Part shown: in pieces, positions 1-9,657 of the stretch
How the letters are laid out: each line of letters opens with the position of its first letter
How positions within the stretch are numbered: the first letter of the stretch is position 1
From: Calothrix sp. NIES-4105
GTDB lineage: Bacteria > Cyanobacteriota > Cyanobacteriia > Cyanobacteriales > Nostocaceae
Reading direction: 5' to 3'
NCBI RefSeq assembly: GCF_002368415.1
Contig: NZ_AP018290.1
Location: 558,001 to 622,000, forward strand
DNA length: 64,000 nucleotides
The notes under the pieces: generated by a model
Seen by the model: only the letters and a program-made list of their open reading frames with translations
Databases searched by the model: none
What the model was told of the DNA's origin: nothing
Made by a program: the position numbers and the translations under genes

Positions 1-356
1 CTGCTGTGCAGAAAATCTATGTTTATGATTTTGATTATGTTACGGGTGATATTCATAACCGTAGGGATTTTGTAGATTTGACTAGTGAGTCGTTTGTTCC
101 TGATGGGTTGGCTGTAGATTGTGAGGGGTATATTTGGTCAGCAATGTGGGATGGGTGGTGTATTATTCGTTATAATCCTCTGGGTGAGGAGGTGTTGCGA
201 GTAGAGTTGCCTGTGCAGCGTCCAACTAGTTGTTGTTTTGGTGGGGAGGATAGCTCCCGGCTTTATATTACTTCTGCTTCCACGGGGTTGAGTGAGGACG
301 AGATTCAGAGGAGTTTTTATTCTGGGGATTTGTTTTGTTTAGAGATGGATATGTAA
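1..356 (+). CDS. SMP-30/gluconolactonase/LRE-like protein, 3' end only
   Basis: The reading frame is open to the left edge of the window, so this is the C-terminal part of a gene that begins outside; the GTG at position 6 is probably an internal codon. The translation carries the motif PDGLAVDCEGYIWSA followed by RPTSCCFGG, which are typical of the last blades of SMP-30/gluconolactonase beta-propellers. Family members hydrolyse sugar lactones or related esters using a divalent metal. The last 115 or so residues of a roughly 290-residue protein are present. The substrate cannot be read from this fragment. Confidence 0.8.
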   Translation, partial: AVQKIYVYDFDYVTGDIHNRRDFVDLTSESFVPDGLAVDCEGYIWSAMWDGWCIIRYNPLGEEVLRVELPVQRPTSCCFGGEDSSRLYITSASTGLSEDEIQRSFYSGDLFCLEMDM

Positions 357-458
357 ATTAGTAGCCGTTATTACATCCCAAATCTTAATTATTCCCTTGG
401 CTCGGCACAGTATTGGTTTAGCAGATACGGAAGTCGGAACAATGGGCGCCCGAAGCTC

Positions 459-1277
459 TTAAAGTACCGCTTTCATAGCACGTATCCACTGCTGTGCTAT
501 AAACTTATTGCCTGAATCGTTAAAATGGACACCGTCGCCACTTAAAATATCGCCCTGTTTCAATCGAGCAAGTACTGCAGCGTGCATATCTAGGAAGAAG
601 ACTCGCTTGCCCTGTGCCTGGAGCTTCTGCACACGCTGCTTAAGAAACGCATTGGCTTTCGTTTTCGTTTGATTAGTATCAACACCCTTCTGAATATCCC
701 ATTTAAACGGGGGAATTGAGGCGACCACAACTCTGGTTTTGGGACTTCTTAACAAGATATCATCGATAATCCCTTCAAGGGATTTTGTCAGAACTTGCTC
801 GGTGTTATCACCTCGTACATCACTACCAAAGAAATCATTAGTGCCAAGCATCATCAGCACCACATCAGGCTTGGTCGCTTGAACCCAGTCTCGAATGCTC
901 CCTGGCTTTCGCTCCCATGAGGGGAGACGAACATTTGATTTTGGTTGTTGCAACACTTGCGCCGCCGACCAACCACCATGACACTCATTATCGGGGTCAG
1001 TATATGCGCCGTCTTTTTTAGTTCCCACCCAGTCTATAGTAGACCCAAATTTGGTTTCTTGCACTGCACTACGCAGAACGGCAATATTATTTGCACATAG
1101 AGAGTCTCCTAATGACATCACTTTGGTAGCAGAAGAAGCAGTTCCAACCGGAAAAAAACAAAGTAGTATGGCGGCTAGACTGACATTCCCACACCGAAAA
1201 GTAGGTGTTTTAGAGCAAAAGCAGGAGTTACTCTTCTGTATGCGCGAACTACGGTGGATTTGATTTTGAATACCCAT
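459..1277 (-). CDS. Secreted SGNH/GDSL-family hydrolase
   Basis: A 272-residue protein with the SGNH blocks in order: GDSL near residue 56 (nucleophile Ser), a Gly in GGWSAAQ, GTND near residue 148 (Asn), and DGVHF near residue 250 (catalytic Asp-x-x-His). Upstream of GDSL a hydrophobic stretch (SLAAILLCFFPVGTASSA) looks like a signal peptide, so the enzyme probably acts outside the cytoplasm. The first 30 residues are polar and Cys/Ser-rich, so the true start may be internal. SGNH enzymes hydrolyse esters of lipids, acylated sugars or peptidoglycan; the substrate is unknown. It stands alone, with no obvious operon partner. Confidence 0.85.
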   Translation of the reverse strand: MGIQNQIHRSSRIQKSNSCFCSKTPTFRCGNVSLAAILLCFFPVGTASSATKVMSLGDSLCANNIAVLRSAVQETKFGSTIDWVGTKKDGAYTDPDNECHGGWSAAQVLQQPKSNVRLPSWERKPGSIRDWVQATKPDVVLMMLGTNDFFGSDVRGDNTEQVLTKSLEGIIDDILLRSPKTRVVVASIPPFKWDIQKGVDTNQTKTKANAFLKQRVQKLQAQGKRVFFLDMHAAVLARLKQGDILSGDGVHFNDSGNKFIAQQWIRAMKAVL

Positions 1278-1564
1278 ATATGTTGCTCACTTGATTAATT
1301 ATTAGTATTATTATACTGCTAGGTTCGTGTGTTATTTTTTGTTTCAATGCTTTAAATATACACATTTAATAATTGTTAGTGCGGCATTTTTATTCCTCAC
1401 TGGGACATCTGATGTTAAATATGATACATTTACATAAAATTGTTATGGTAAATTAAGTAACATGAATAAGCGTTTTATAAAAGGGGTGAAAATTAAGTTA
1501 AGAATAATTCAAATTAGATATTTATTGTCTGTAGGTTTAAAAGAGACGCTCTCAAAAACGCCAT

Positions 1565-1873
1565 TTAAGTCAGGCTAAATAATAATAACAAGCATCCAAC
1601 ATAAACTAAAAAAGTAATAATAGCAGCTATAATCACTCCTTTCATTACAGAAGTTTTCTTTTTCTTTTTTAACCAAAAACAAAGTGGAACAACATACACA
1701 AGCTGCCAAATTGGAAATAAGTATATTGGGTAAACTTGAATGCTTAAAGATAAATTATAATTACTTCCTGCCAAAGCCCCAATAATAAATATTAAAATAA
1801 GACCTGCTAAATCAAAAAATAATAGTATAAATAATCCATATATTATCTTTTTTATTTCGCTTATTTTAGACAT
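1565..1873 (-). CDS. Small three-helix membrane protein, unknown function
   Basis: The start at 1873 (MSKISEIKKI) is preferred because the upstream in-frame extension is only the antisense of the P450 remnant. The 102-residue product has three strongly hydrophobic segments separated by short loops, including a run of five lysines (WLKKKKKTS) that should face the cytoplasm. I do not recognise a family. It is divergent from the P450 remnant and very AT-rich. It may be a real small membrane protein or part of the sequence that replaced the P450 N-terminus. Confidence 0.45.
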   Translation of the reverse strand: MSKISEIKKIIYGLFILLFFDLAGLILIFIIGALAGSNYNLSLSIQVYPIYLFPIWQLVYVVPLCFWLKKKKKTSVMKGVIIAAIITFLVYVGCLLLLFSLT

Positions 1874-1907
1874 ATTTAAAGAACTAAAGTACAATCGCCA
1901 AGCACTC

Positions 1908-2516
1908 ATGGCAGAAACTGTTGAACTTTTACTCGCTGGTACAGACACCACTGCTCATACTTTATCCTTTGCGGTAGGAGAGTTAGCCTTAAACCCAAGA
2001 GTTTTTGAGCAAGCACAGGCTACGGTTGATTCTGTTTGGCAAAATTTTGGCGCCGTTAATACAGAAGCCTTAAAACAATTGACTTACATTCGCGCTATTA
2101 TCAAAGAGACTTTGCGCCTTTATTCAGTAGCCTCTGGCTCAACTGCATTGTCGGTTGAACGCGACACTATGATTGAAGGTAAGCTTATTCCTCGTGGTAC
2201 TAAAGTATTTTGGTCAATGCTTGCTGCTGGACGAGACTCAGAAGTTTACCCTCAAGGTGAGAAATTTCTACCGGAGCGTTGGTTAGATAAAAATAAAGAA
2301 ATTAGTTCACTTCCAATGATACACTTTGGTTCAGGTTCTCATCGTTGCTTAGGAGAGCATCTCTCAATTTTGGAAGCAACGATAATGCTGACATTGCTGC
2401 TACGGAACTTCGACTGGGAGTTAGTTAATGGTCGTTCATCTTTAGAACAGTTACAACAAAACCTCCTGATTTATCCGTCCGATGCAATGCCAGTACGCTT
2501 TCGTTTAAAAAAGTAG
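1908..2516 (+). pseudogene. Cytochrome P450, C-terminal remnant
   Basis: Only about 202 residues of a roughly 450-residue family are present. They hold the I-helix oxygen-activation motif AGTDTT, the K-helix ExxR (KETLRL, Glu67-Arg70 of the fragment), PERW, and the haem-binding loop FGSGSHRCLGEH with the axial Cys147. The N-terminal half (helices A to H) is absent; upstream lies a small membrane-protein gene on the opposite strand. A P450 cannot fold without its N-terminal half, so this is most likely inactive. Its stop codon falls at the left terminal repeat of a CTAG-type repeat element (2514-2602). Confidence 0.8.
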
Positions 2517-2602
2517 TGGTTTGTATCAAAAGTTCTGGGAGGTTGGTTATTACCACATTAAAATCCCCCCAACCCCCCAAAATTAATGACATAGACTACT
2601 AG
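2514..2602. repeat. CTAG-flanked MITE-like element, copy a (degenerate)
   Basis: The right end reads CCAAAATTAATGACATAG then ACTACTAG, the same terminal repeat as elements at 9.7-9.95 kb and 28.66-28.95 kb. The left end (TAGTGGTTTGTATCAAAAG) is a degenerate inverted copy. The element is about 90 bp, short for the family, and the stop codon of the P450 remnant lies in its left end. It has no coding capacity. Confidence 0.6.
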
Positions 2603-2614
2603 TAGTCTTGTTTG

Positions 2615-3379
2615 TTAACTTTGTGCATGTCCGGCATCAACTACTATTGTTTGACGGGTTATTGCTCGTGAGGTATCTGAGGCAAGAAACAGATAAATTC
2701 CCACTAATTCATTTGTTGTAAGCTCAATGGGAATAGATAATTGTTGTAGATTCTTATGTTTGGCTTCTGGTGTTACCCATTGATTGAGTTGTCTTTCAGT
2801 CATTATCCATCCAGGCGCCACAGCATTAACCCGAATATAATGCTTTCCTACGGCTTCTGCAAGACTGCGAACCATCCCGATTATCGCTGCTTTAGTTGCG
2901 CTGTAGGCAATCAAATCTGGGTTGGCAAGCCATACCTGATGAGAGCTTGTCATAATAATGCTACCTCCTCCAGCATTGATCATGTCAGGTAATAGCTCAC
3001 GGCAGGTAATAAAATAGTGGGTTACATTTAGTTGAAACAAATCATTCCATTGAGCATCTGACATTTCTAATAATGAATATCTCGGATCGTAACCAGCGTT
3101 ATTGATAAGGACATTCACTACTGGTCTTTCTTTTTTGATAGTCGCTAAAGTTGAGGCCAGTGCATTGGTATCAGTTAAATCCACACAATATACATTGACT
3201 TTGCAGTTATATTTTTCACATTCTTTAGCTATAAGTAAGCCTTTATCGTAATCTTGATCAAGAATGGTTACTTCTTTTGCCTGCTCTGCAAACGTTCGAG
3301 TTAAAGCTTCTCCAATACCGTTACTACCACCTGTGATTAAAATATGCTTGTTTTTTAAATCTGGATAAATAGGATTCAA
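2615..3379 (-). CDS. SDR-family oxidoreductase (classical type)
   Basis: A 254-residue classical short-chain dehydrogenase. The Rossmann nucleotide-binding motif is TGGSNGIG near residue 16, the NNAG motif is near residue 92, and the catalytic Ser (TSSH), Tyr and Lys (YSATK) lie near residues 145-162. The C-terminal SRAITRQTIVVDAG matches the usual SDR closing motif. An aspartate after beta-2 (ILDQDYD) suggests NAD(H) preference. The substrate cannot be assigned. The start has an upstream AAGGAG-like site. It faces the P450 remnant convergently; a shared oxidation pathway is possible but not shown. Confidence 0.9.
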   Translation of the reverse strand: MNPIYPDLKNKHILITGGSNGIGEALTRTFAEQAKEVTILDQDYDKGLLIAKECEKYNCKVNVYCVDLTDTNALASTLATIKKERPVVNVLINNAGYDPRYSLLEMSDAQWNDLFQLNVTHYFITCRELLPDMINAGGGSIIMTSSHQVWLANPDLIAYSATKAAIIGMVRSLAEAVGKHYIRVNAVAPGWIMTERQLNQWVTPEAKHKNLQQLSIPIELTTNELVGIYLFLASDTSRAITRQTIVVDAGHAQS

Positions 3380-3471
3380 TTATTTTCTCCTTAGTTATCG
3401 ACCCTTTTTTATAGATATTACAGTATGAAAGAAGCCCACCAAGATGCATAACATGGTGGGCGCCACTCATG

Positions 3472-6400
3472 TTACACTGATTCCGGAAATTTAACAGCGG
3501 CAGCTAAAGCTTTTAACCCAACTGTGGTAGGTTCGCTCAAAAAGTAACTTAGATGGTCGCAAGCTACTTCTTGAATGTTGGGAGGATGCGCGCGTCCTGT
3601 GGGAATACTTGTAATACTATCCACTTTTACAGCAATATCATTTGGTATGCCAAAGAAAGGTATTTCTACAACTTTATTAAATAAACGTTGTTGTAATCGC
3701 TGTATTATCGATTGGTCATCTGCTTGTTTCTCTAATGCTGCGGGAATAATTGAGGTATTACCAGCAATAATTGAGTAAGGAATGCCTGGGTCGTGACTCG
3801 CTGCGAGAGATTTGATAAAATCTGAATTTGGGTTCATTTCGGTCATGGCTACTCGAATATTTTTTTCTAATGTACCCATTAATATAGCTATCACTTTTGC
3901 AGGATAAGCAATTGTAGAAAGACCGTTAAGTGCAATAGCTAGAGTCAATTTTACCCAATCTTCTACTACAGACCAAGGTGAACCTGCATTTGGTGTACCC
4001 AACATTATCAGGTGTTGGACAACTTTATTGCCTCCTTCGCGCTCGATAAACCAGCGAGATATCAAACCTCCCATTGAATGAGCAATAATGTGTAGTTGTT
4101 TCCCGTGGTTTTCTGATAAACCCACATCTATTAGTCGTTGTTTTAAATATTGGGCGTTCTGCTCAATGCTAGTATTCAAATTTTCGTAATCAAAGGTGAG
4201 AACTAAATCATAAAATTCGCTGATGGAATGTTTTCCATTGGGTTGCCCATCCAATGTTATAACGGGTTGTTTGATTGTAGACACTAAGCTTTCTGTATCA
4301 CCGATAATTCCGTGAATATACAGGGCAATTCGTTTTGCTTGCTTTACCCGTTGCTGAATAGAATCCTTATCGAAATTATAAGTAACTTTCTCGTCTTCTC
4401 CAACTTCAGCCATTGCTAAAATTGGATAATTAAATTCTCGCCCTAAACCTTGGCTAATCACTTTTTGAAAGAAGATACGGATGGAACCTTGCAGACTACG
4501 TTCTCCTTCACTGACAGGCGCCGGTAATCTTTCTAACTCAATTTCTAGTTTACCATCTACAGTTTTTCCATGACCTAATGGTAAGAAAAATTCACCATCA
4601 TAACCTACAGGAAGTATGTATTCATTGTCTGCTAATTGTGCATCAACTAATAATTTTAAAGGCGCCTCCTTTGTAACAGCTTCATAATTTGTAACATCGC
4701 TGAGTTCCAATACACTTAGTCCTGGGTCAGTACCGCGACTAGCTGTAAATTGGAAGGGACGAATAACTTCTGGATTTTCCCGCAAGATGGGGGGTACAAT
4801 TTTATTACCTAAATCTCGGCTAACTTGGGGTGTGGTTGTAAGGCGAACATTTGCACTGAAGCTGGAATGGGGTTGTAATTTTACCCCTACTCCTAATTGT
4901 TGTGAGTATTCTTTAGAAACTGGGATAGAATCTAAGGGACGGACTGTAGTAATTGTAATTTCTTTTGCATACCAATCGTCTAACTTGTCGCTGCTAATTT
5001 TGGATCTAACTTCACGATTTTGAGTGCGATCCATCAAACGCTCAAGACTACTTTGATTTGGAGATTCTACTTTTCTTGATATCGGTCGAGGAGCATCAAG
5101 TGGGTCTTGATTTAGCAATCTAGCATCAAATTCATCATTGCTTACAATCAATTTCAGAATATCTTTGTACTCAGTAATTCCTTGTTGCCAATACTCATCA
5201 GGAACTTCAAGAATCAAACTTTGTCCATCTAAAGGATTAGCTTCTTCTCCTGGTTCTAGTCGAATGCTACCTGATTCAAAAAACGGGGTACTAATAGCAA
5301 AACTGTCAGAAAGATTTACTAAAGCACAATAAAGTGGTTTGTTACTTGTATTAGTGAACTTAATTTTAAATTCTGGTTCTTGCCACTTTCGGTCTTGGTA
5401 TTTATATGACAAACGCATAGAGTTTGCTTGCAATATGTTCTTATCAGGAAAGATAAGTTCCATTTTGACATCATCAGCTTTAATCCAATTGGCAGCAGTA
5501 TTTGCAAGTTGAGCAATTGTAGTCCAGCGGGCAATATGTTCTAAGCGTTTAATTGATGACGCTGCGTTATCTTCTGTGTAACCATCAATTTGAGCTACTA
5601 GGGGTCGGTCATCTATTGCTGTAGTTATTATATACTGATTATCGCGACACAATAAGCAAAAATCGGCTTTGCTAATTTCTTGTTCCGCGCGCACATAAGC
5701 TGACGGTTTTCCATCGAGTCCTGCTGTTTTTAGATTTTCGAGTGCCAAATCTATACCCGAAGAATCTCCTTTGAAGTACACTGCTAGAGGCGGGAGTGGT
5801 AAACTAGCGACGACAGCTTTAAAGGTACTGTCTTTTGTCAGTGGCACTCCTTTGATATCTATATCTATTTTGCTCTTAGTTGGCAATACCTGAGTTACTT
5901 TCGCAGTACCCACAGCCTTTGATGGGTCGCGCGTATCTTCGATTGTTGCATCAAAGGGAAACAGGACGAGTAAAGTAGTTTCACCTTGAATGGGTTGTTG
6001 TATTCCGTGAACAGCACCACCATCAATTACCCAGTCAGAATTGTCTTGCTGAACAATAAAGTATGGTTCAATATCGGCAATGGCGCCATCAAGGAAAAAC
6101 TTGTTACTATCGTTCGTGTCATTTACTTCTAATTGTGGAGACTGCTGTAACATTGCGCTGCGAACAATGGCATTTACACGTCCAAATAAATCTCGATAAG
6201 TCAGCTTTCCGTTAGCTTTAGAAAGTGTATCCATCAAATAATAAGAGAAATAACCCCGATGTTTACCTGGATATTCCTTTGCTGTTTCATAGTCTTGACA
6301 AGCTGCTAAAAGTACATGACGACCGACAGGTATATTCCACCCACTTGGATGTTTTTCTATATCGCGATCTGATAGTTTGTTTAAATCGTCGAGGGTAAAA

Positions 6401-7281
6401 ATAAAACTATCTAATGGACGTGGACGTTTATCTGTATCTAAGCGACGTTCTAAGGCTTTATCGTCTGGGTCTTTAGTACCGGAACCAGAGTGACAGCAAT
6501 CCATAATAATGGTAATATGTGCGTCTTCTCTAATTTCCGAAATTAGTTTCGCTAACTCCTTATCTGCCAAATCCCAACCGTTTTCAGTACGACTGTCGTA
6601 GCATACTAAAGTCTCATCTAGATGGTCTGGTTCTAGCTGCCAAAATTCAGAAGGCGCCGCTTCTTGAGAACCGTGACCACTATAGTAAAATAAAACTACA
6701 TCATCTTTTTGCGCTTGACAAAGATGGTTACGGAAACCATTAATAACACCTTCGCGAGTTGCTTGTCCATCTTTCAGCGTTAGTAAGTGCAATTGATATT
6801 CTTTTTGATCAAATCGCTCGTTTAGATACTCTTCAATTGCAATAATATCATTTACACAACCTTGGAGACGATGATTTGGGTCGGGATAATTATCGATACC
6901 AACAAGTAAAGCGTATAACTTACGACTTCCAATACCTCGTCCGACACTTAACACCGCAGTAACAACCTTGAGAACTCTATCAATTGCCTGTGTAATTTTA
7001 GCTATATTTTCAGATGTTTCAATTTCGCTGTTTAAATTAGCTATTCCTTTTTTAAGTGAAGCTTCGTTTGAATTTAAACGTGTTAATAATTGGGAAATAT
7101 TTCTATTTTCAAGTTCTCTAATTTGAATAGCAATTTGCGCGCGTGCGTCGTTAAAAGCTTCTATTTGTGCGCTGCTTTGACTTTGCATTGCCGCTTGAAT
7201 ACTTGGCTGATTAAGTTTTAAGTCAGTTTCTCTTAATTGTTGCAAAATTGTTTGAGCATCAGCTACTGAATTAATAGACAT
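3472..7281 (-). CDS. Metacaspase-like caspase domain fused to alpha/beta-hydrolase (lipase)
   Basis: A 1269-residue protein. Residues 1-115 are helical and coiled-coil-like. Residues 120-400 form a peptidase C14 domain: YALLVGIDNYP, the catalytic His203 in YYSGHGS, and Cys263 in MDCCHSG. Residues 400-950 are beta-rich with no family I recognise. Residues 985-1260 form an alpha/beta-hydrolase: oxyanion YIHG, nucleophile Ser1069 in AHSMGG, LGTPNAGSPW, and a probable catalytic His1243 in CDHLSYF. Both catalytic sets look complete. No signal peptide is seen. An AGGAGT ribosome site precedes the ATG. It is the last gene of a three-gene minus-strand series after a patatin and a lipoprotein (gaps 249 and 68 bp), so protease activation of a lipid hydrolase is an attractive inference. 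Confidence 0.85.
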   Translation of the reverse strand: MSINSVADAQTILQQLRETDLKLNQPSIQAAMQSQSSAQIEAFNDARAQIAIQIRELENRNISQLLTRLNSNEASLKKGIANLNSEIETSENIAKITQAIDRVLKVVTAVLSVGRGIGSRKLYALLVGIDNYPDPNHRLQGCVNDIIAIEEYLNERFDQKEYQLHLLTLKDGQATREGVINGFRNHLCQAQKDDVVLFYYSGHGSQEAAPSEFWQLEPDHLDETLVCYDSRTENGWDLADKELAKLISEIREDAHITIIMDCCHSGSGTKDPDDKALERRLDTDKRPRPLDSFIFTLDDLNKLSDRDIEKHPSGWNIPVGRHVLLAACQDYETAKEYPGKHRGYFSYYLMDTLSKANGKLTYRDLFGRVNAIVRSAMLQQSPQLEVNDTNDSNKFFLDGAIADIEPYFIVQQDNSDWVIDGGAVHGIQQPIQGETTLLVLFPFDATIEDTRDPSKAVGTAKVTQVLPTKSKIDIDIKGVPLTKDSTFKAVVASLPLPPLAVYFKGDSSGIDLALENLKTAGLDGKPSAYVRAEQEISKADFCLLCRDNQYIITTAIDDRPLVAQIDGYTEDNAASSIKRLEHIARWTTIAQLANTAANWIKADDVKMELIFPDKNILQANSMRLSYKYQDRKWQEPEFKIKFTNTSNKPLYCALVNLSDSFAISTPFFESGSIRLEPGEEANPLDGQSLILEVPDEYWQQGITEYKDILKLIVSNDEFDARLLNQDPLDAPRPISRKVESPNQSSLERLMDRTQNREVRSKISSDKLDDWYAKEITITTVRPLDSIPVSKEYSQQLGVGVKLQPHSSFSANVRLTTTPQVSRDLGNKIVPPILRENPEVIRPFQFTASRGTDPGLSVLELSDVTNYEAVTKEAPLKLLVDAQLADNEYILPVGYDGEFFLPLGHGKTVDGKLEIELERLPAPVSEGERSLQGSIRIFFQKVISQGLGREFNYPILAMAEVGEDEKVTYNFDKDSIQQRVKQAKRIALYIHGIIGDTESLVSTIKQPVITLDGQPNGKHSISEFYDLVLTFDYENLNTSIEQNAQYLKQRLIDVGLSENHGKQLHIIAHSMGGLISRWFIEREGGNKVVQHLIMLGTPNAGSPWSVVEDWVKLTLAIALNGLSTIAYPAKVIAILMGTLEKNIRVAMTEMNPNSDFIKSLAASHDPGIPYSIIAGNTSIIPAALEKQADDQSIIQRLQQRLFNKVVEIPFFGIPNDIAVKVDSITSIPTGRAHPPNIQEVACDHLSYFLSEPTTVGLKALAAAVKFPESV

Positions 7282-7349
7282 GGTATAAGTACTCCTAATA
7301 AATTACTATTTCTTGTGTTGGTTAAGTTACTTTTTGATTGCTACGTCAT

Positions 7350-8216
7350 TTATTCTTTGTTAAGAACAAGCTCTGAAAAAGAATTAGTTTCTTGAATAAA
7401 TTTTTTCAGACGCTTACTAGTTACCTCTCCCTCTATAGAAGCGATAAACACTTCTTTGAATTCTCTTAAACTTACACTTGCTGTATTGATTGTTGATATT
7501 GTCCCAGAGTCCTGTGTCATCACTTTATTTCTTGTTTGTATCCATTCATCTTCTTTGATATCTCCGGGCTGAAGTAAAGGTTTAAGAACAATACGATATT
7601 CTTGTAATTGTCGTGTTAATTTAATATCATCCTCCATTGAATTACTAAGGTATTTTAGTAGTTCTTCTTGTATTGTTATTTCTCGATAAATTGATTCTTT
7701 ACGCTTTTCTAGTTCATTTCTAATGGCGCCGCGAATTCGAGCATCAAGAACTATCTTTGTAATTGATGGCAGCTTACCTATTTTGTTAAAATTTATAAGC
7801 TTAATACCACTATTTTGTAACTGACCTGCTATACTATCAACTGACTTCTGAGTTCTATCGGGAGTGTCAGAACTAGCTAACTCTATAAGTTTATCAAAGT
7901 AGGCTTGTAAAAGTTGATTGTGATTACGAAGCTCATTGATAAGTTCTAAACGTTCTATATCTAGTTTCGATAGTTCAGTGTAACGAGTAGTAACCTTCGA
8001 TGCGTTAATTTCTTGCCCAATTCTATAACTTAACAATCTTTCCGAAGTAGCATTAATTGCAACGTTTCCAGCGGTATCTAATAGAGCATCATTTGCTTTT
8101 GCGAAGTTCTCTCCAGCTTGAGCAAAGTTTTTATAGTCTTCTGTAGATTTACAGCCAGTTGCAACCGTTGCTAGAATCGAGATTAATAAAAATGTGGTTT
8201 TAAAGTTTTTGGTCAT
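7350..8216 (-). CDS. Coiled-coil lipoprotein, unknown function
   Basis: The product (288 residues from ATG 8216; a TTG at 8222 is an alternative with a better-spaced AAGGAAC site) begins with a lipoprotein signal peptide ending in ATVATGC, so it should be a lipid-anchored envelope protein. The rest is charged and almost wholly helical, with heptad-like patterns around residues 80-120 and 165-210, and no recognisable catalytic motif. It lies between the patatin and the metacaspase/lipase on the same strand, 68 bp before the latter, so it may anchor, sense for, or restrain those enzymes. A gasdermin assignment was considered and rejected. Confidence 0.7.
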   Translation of the reverse strand: MTKNFKTTFLLISILATVATGCKSTEDYKNFAQAGENFAKANDALLDTAGNVAINATSERLLSYRIGQEINASKVTTRYTELSKLDIERLELINELRNHNQLLQAYFDKLIELASSDTPDRTQKSVDSIAGQLQNSGIKLINFNKIGKLPSITKIVLDARIRGAIRNELEKRKESIYREITIQEELLKYLSNSMEDDIKLTRQLQEYRIVLKPLLQPGDIKEDEWIQTRNKVMTQDSGTISTINTASVSLREFKEVFIASIEGEVTSKRLKKFIQETNSFSELVLNKE

Positions 8217-8465
8217 AAACAAAATGATAGTTCCTTTGTTCGGTAGGCTATATAGTTGCGAAAATGAAATTTAATACTTTTGTTCTATACGACGATGCCG
8301 AGTTGTTTTAGTACCTCCTTGAATATTCTTCGTTGTCAGTATATTAAACTTAACTTACATGTTTCAGTAAAAAGAACTAGACAAAAGTTAAGTTCTTACC
8401 AATTAGTTACTAAGAATTGTAAACAAGAAAATGCTAAATGAATTGCAATTTCTATTTTTATTAAT

Positions 8466-9443
8466 TTATATTTTTACTTGTGAGCTAACTAACTGTTGGC
8501 ATAGTTGCTCCAAATCCTTATTTTGTGTTTCAATAATTGTTTGAGCCAAACTTTTTAAGGATTGGATGTTGGTATAACTAGGATCATCTATAATACTACC
8601 AGGCTCTAAATTATCAGTTTGAAAACGATAGTAATGTTTCTGACAAAATGTTGAAGGTAGTAATTTTTGCAACTGGTAATCTACAGTGTCAGCGATACCA
8701 TTAAAAATTACATCCAGCAGTGATTGCGACCATTGATTTGTTCCCCAATCTTTAATTTGTTCGTAGTACAATTTGTGTACTAATTCTCCTGTACCAATCG
8801 AGACAAGTAAAAAATCTGTAGCATCTGGATAAAGAGTTTTTGCTTCAACATAAGCACACATTGCAGGATTAGCAGCGAAAACACCTCCATCAATAAGTAC
8901 GCGGTCTGGAAATGCTGGGTCGTTTACCACCAACTTCAATGGCTCAAAATAACCTGGAACAGCAGAAGTAGCTCTAGCAACTTTTGAAAAAGGAAAGTCG
9001 TGAAGGTTTGGTTTTGCCTGTGCTTTATGACGTTTAAAGAAATAAGGAGATGATTTCGCGACATCATAACTAGTGATTAAAACCTCTTGAAGTGCTTCGC
9101 TTAGACGTGTTTCCTCAAAATACCTTCCTAACACTTCTTCAATACCAGTATATGGATATTTTGGCTTTGATGACGAGGGTGTTTTTTCTGGGTTAAAGAA
9201 GATATTTTTTCCTTCTTGTTCGTATAGTTCAATGAATTTTTTGGCTGAATATTGAGGTGTACCGTCAGGTAATGGTTTTGTTAGACCTAAAGCCAACAAT
9301 CCTCCGGTAGAAGTTCCTGCAATTACGTCAAATAATTCTGCAATTGGTTTCCCAGTTTTTTCTTCTATTGTTGACAAGATTATTGCTGGAATAATACCGC
9401 GAATACCACCGCCATCAATTGACAAAATTTTGATAGTAGACAT
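8466..9443 (-). CDS. Patatin-like phospholipase
   Basis: A 325-residue patatin of usual length. The glycine-rich oxyanion loop DGGGIRG is at residues 10-16, the nucleophile Ser45 lies in GTSTG, and the catalytic Asp185 lies in IDGGVFAANP. Patatins release fatty acids from membrane phospholipids with a Ser-Asp dyad. A clear AAGGAGAG ribosome site precedes the ATG. It is the first gene of the minus-strand series with the lipoprotein and metacaspase/lipase. Patatins of this type act as membrane-degrading effectors in some anti-phage systems such as CBASS, but no nucleotide cyclase gene is nearby. A housekeeping lipid-turnover role remains possible. Confidence 0.9.
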   Translation of the reverse strand: MSTIKILSIDGGGIRGIIPAIILSTIEEKTGKPIAELFDVIAGTSTGGLLALGLTKPLPDGTPQYSAKKFIELYEQEGKNIFFNPEKTPSSSKPKYPYTGIEEVLGRYFEETRLSEALQEVLITSYDVAKSSPYFFKRHKAQAKPNLHDFPFSKVARATSAVPGYFEPLKLVVNDPAFPDRVLIDGGVFAANPAMCAYVEAKTLYPDATDFLLVSIGTGELVHKLYYEQIKDWGTNQWSQSLLDVIFNGIADTVDYQLQKLLPSTFCQKHYYRFQTDNLEPGSIIDDPSYTNIQSLKSLAQTIIETQNKDLEQLCQQLVSSQVKI

Positions 9444-9657
9444 TATGTTTACTCTCCTTCAAGGGTAAGGTGTTAAATATGTTTTTGAACTGGCGCCATC
9501 TGATAAAGCTTAAAAAAATATTTGGTTTTACCAAACGCTCGTTCTATATTTGTTATAGATGTAATTGAAACTAACTTATGCACTTCGTAAGCATGTATAA
9601 TTTATAATCTTTTTATAATACATTTGCTCTATATCATGGCGCCTTAGATTTGAGTAC

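Noticed and set aside
7350-8216. Possible bacterial gasdermin next to a caspase-like protease
   Set aside because: The protein is a helical, charged lipoprotein with a lipobox; gasdermins are beta-rich, lack a lipobox and have a palmitoylated N-terminal Cys.
8466-9443. CBASS operon suggested by the patatin effector
   Set aside because: No CD-NTase, HORMA, TRIP13, E1/E2 or JAB gene lies on either side, so CBASS is not supported.
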